DNA of 5,796 bases from Fimbriimonadaceae bacterium. GTDB lineage: Bacteria; Armatimonadota; Fimbriimonadia; Fimbriimonadales; Fimbriimonadaceae. The stretch covers positions 1 through 5,796 of the forward strand of contig CANFJD010000182.1 in assembly GCA_947447315.1 (NCBI GenBank), given 5' to 3'. Shown here piece after piece: positions 5,072-5,796 of the stretch. The notes under the pieces are model-generated. The model ran no database searches, was not told the origin of the DNA, and worked only from the letters and a program-made list of their open reading frames with translations. Position 1 is the first letter of the stretch, and every line of letters starts with the position of its first letter. The position numbers and the translations under genes were made by a program.

Positions 5072-5796
5072 ATGACCCTAGCCGAATGGTTGCCCATGGC
5101 GACGGCTCGGTTGCGGTCGGCTGGAATTGAGGAGGCGCGGCTCGACAGTCAGTTGCTTGCCGCTCACGTACTCTTGACCTCCCGCACGTTCGTGATCACC
5201 CACCCGGAACAAGAGATCAACGAGCTCGCCGCTGAAGCCCTCCTCCAGCGGCGAGAGGCCCGCGAACCGCTCCCATACATCGTGGGATACCGTGAGTTTT
5301 TCGGTCGGCGATTCTCCGTTTCTCCGGGAGTTCTGATTCCTCGCCCCGAGACTGAACACCTCGTTGAAGCCGTGCTACAGTTGCCGATACCCGAAAACGC
5401 AGCCGTTGTTGATGTTGGTACTGGATCTGGCGTGCTCGCGGTTACGCTAGCCGCCGAACGTCCGCGATGGCGCGTTTCCGCGACCGACTACTCCCGCACG
5501 GCGCTGCAAATCGCGATGGAGAATGCCTCGAAACATCGGGCAATACTTCAGTTTGTTTTAATGGACGGCTTGGAAGCGTGGGCATCAGTCCCTCAATTCG
5601 ATCTGATTGTTTCGAACCCGCCTTACATACGTCGCGACGTCGAGCTGATGCCAGAAGTGAAGAAGTTTGAACCCCATCTCGCGCTGTATGGAGGTGAATC
5701 AGGACTCGAACTGTACGAACGGTGGATTCCCGCTGCATTCCGTCGGTTGCGGCCAGGAGGATGGCTGGTGGTAGAAATTGGTTACGATCAGGGCCA
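5072..5796 (+). CDS. prmC: peptide chain release factor N5-glutamine methyltransferase (3' end outside the window)
   Basis: PrmC (HemK) uses S-adenosylmethionine to methylate the glutamine of the GGQ motif in release factors RF1 and RF2, which speeds translation termination. The 241 codons present cover most of a protein that is usually about 280 residues. The N-terminal helical domain that contacts the release factor is seen at 1-75, with ARLDSQLLAAHVL (22-34) and EPLPYIVGYREFFG (65-78). It is followed by the beta-hairpin FSVSPGVLIPRPETE (81-95). The methyltransferase core has motif I VVDVGTGSG (112-120), an acidic loop after SATDYS (136-141), and the diagnostic NPPY (182-185) that binds the target glutamine. 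Late-strand WLVVEIGYDQG (231-241) is where the sequence is cut by the window edge. It starts 23 bases after the hflX stop, so the two are probably one operon joining ribosome rescue and termination. prfA, its frequent neighbour, is not upstream. No frameshift is seen. Confidence 0.97.
   Translation, partial: MTLAEWLPMATARLRSAGIEEARLDSQLLAAHVLLTSRTFVITHPEQEINELAAEALLQRREAREPLPYIVGYREFFGRRFSVSPGVLIPRPETEHLVEAVLQLPIPENAAVVDVGTGSGVLAVTLAAERPRWRVSATDYSRTALQIAMENASKHRAILQFVLMDGLEAWASVPQFDLIVSNPPYIRRDVELMPEVKKFEPHLALYGGESGLELYERWIPAAFRRLRPGGWLVVEIGYDQG

Overview
The window looks like ordinary bacterial chromosome of moderate GC content. It holds one gene reading leftward (a thiamine pyrophosphokinase) and five reading rightward (dnaA, a degenerate creatininase-family gene, a small exported beta-barrel-like gene, hflX and a truncated prmC). 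Signal-peptide and barrel features in the fourth gene suggest a cell with an outer membrane. The set (dnaA without dnaN next to it, weak or absent Shine-Dalgarno sequences at several genes) would fit a deep-branching phylum such as Armatimonadota (Fimbriimonadia). That is an impression from gene content and protein style, not something the sequence proves.

Layout: bases 1-34 may hold the first codons of another leftward gene following thiN. Bases 35-700 (minus) are thiN. Bases 701-923 are the divergent thiN/dnaA intergenic region. It is visibly AT-richer than the genes and holds CGTCG-type direct repeats, an 11-bp odd palindrome, a long-range inverted repeat and a TATACT hexamer. It ends in a 7-bp hairpin plus a T-run directly before the dnaA start. 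No canonical DnaA box was found in it. Bases 924-2333 are dnaA. Bases 2337-3014, three bases after the dnaA stop, encode a protein with the creatininase fold signature but with the metal ligands replaced. Bases 3062-3610 encode the exported barrel-like protein. Bases 3611-3764 are a second intergenic region with a GC palindrome and a repeat resembling one in the dnaA upstream region. Bases 3765-5048 are hflX, followed after 23 bases by prmC, which runs off the window.

Functionally there are two recognisable units. One is the replication initiator with its tightly linked pseudoenzyme-like partner. The other is a translation unit, in which HflX splits stalled ribosomes and PrmC methylates release factors. 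The most interesting points are the apparently metal-free creatininase homologue sitting where dnaN usually sits, the structured dnaA leader that lacks a Shine-Dalgarno sequence, and a near-identical tandem motif (CGTCGWWWTCCGTCGA) upstream of both dnaA and hflX.
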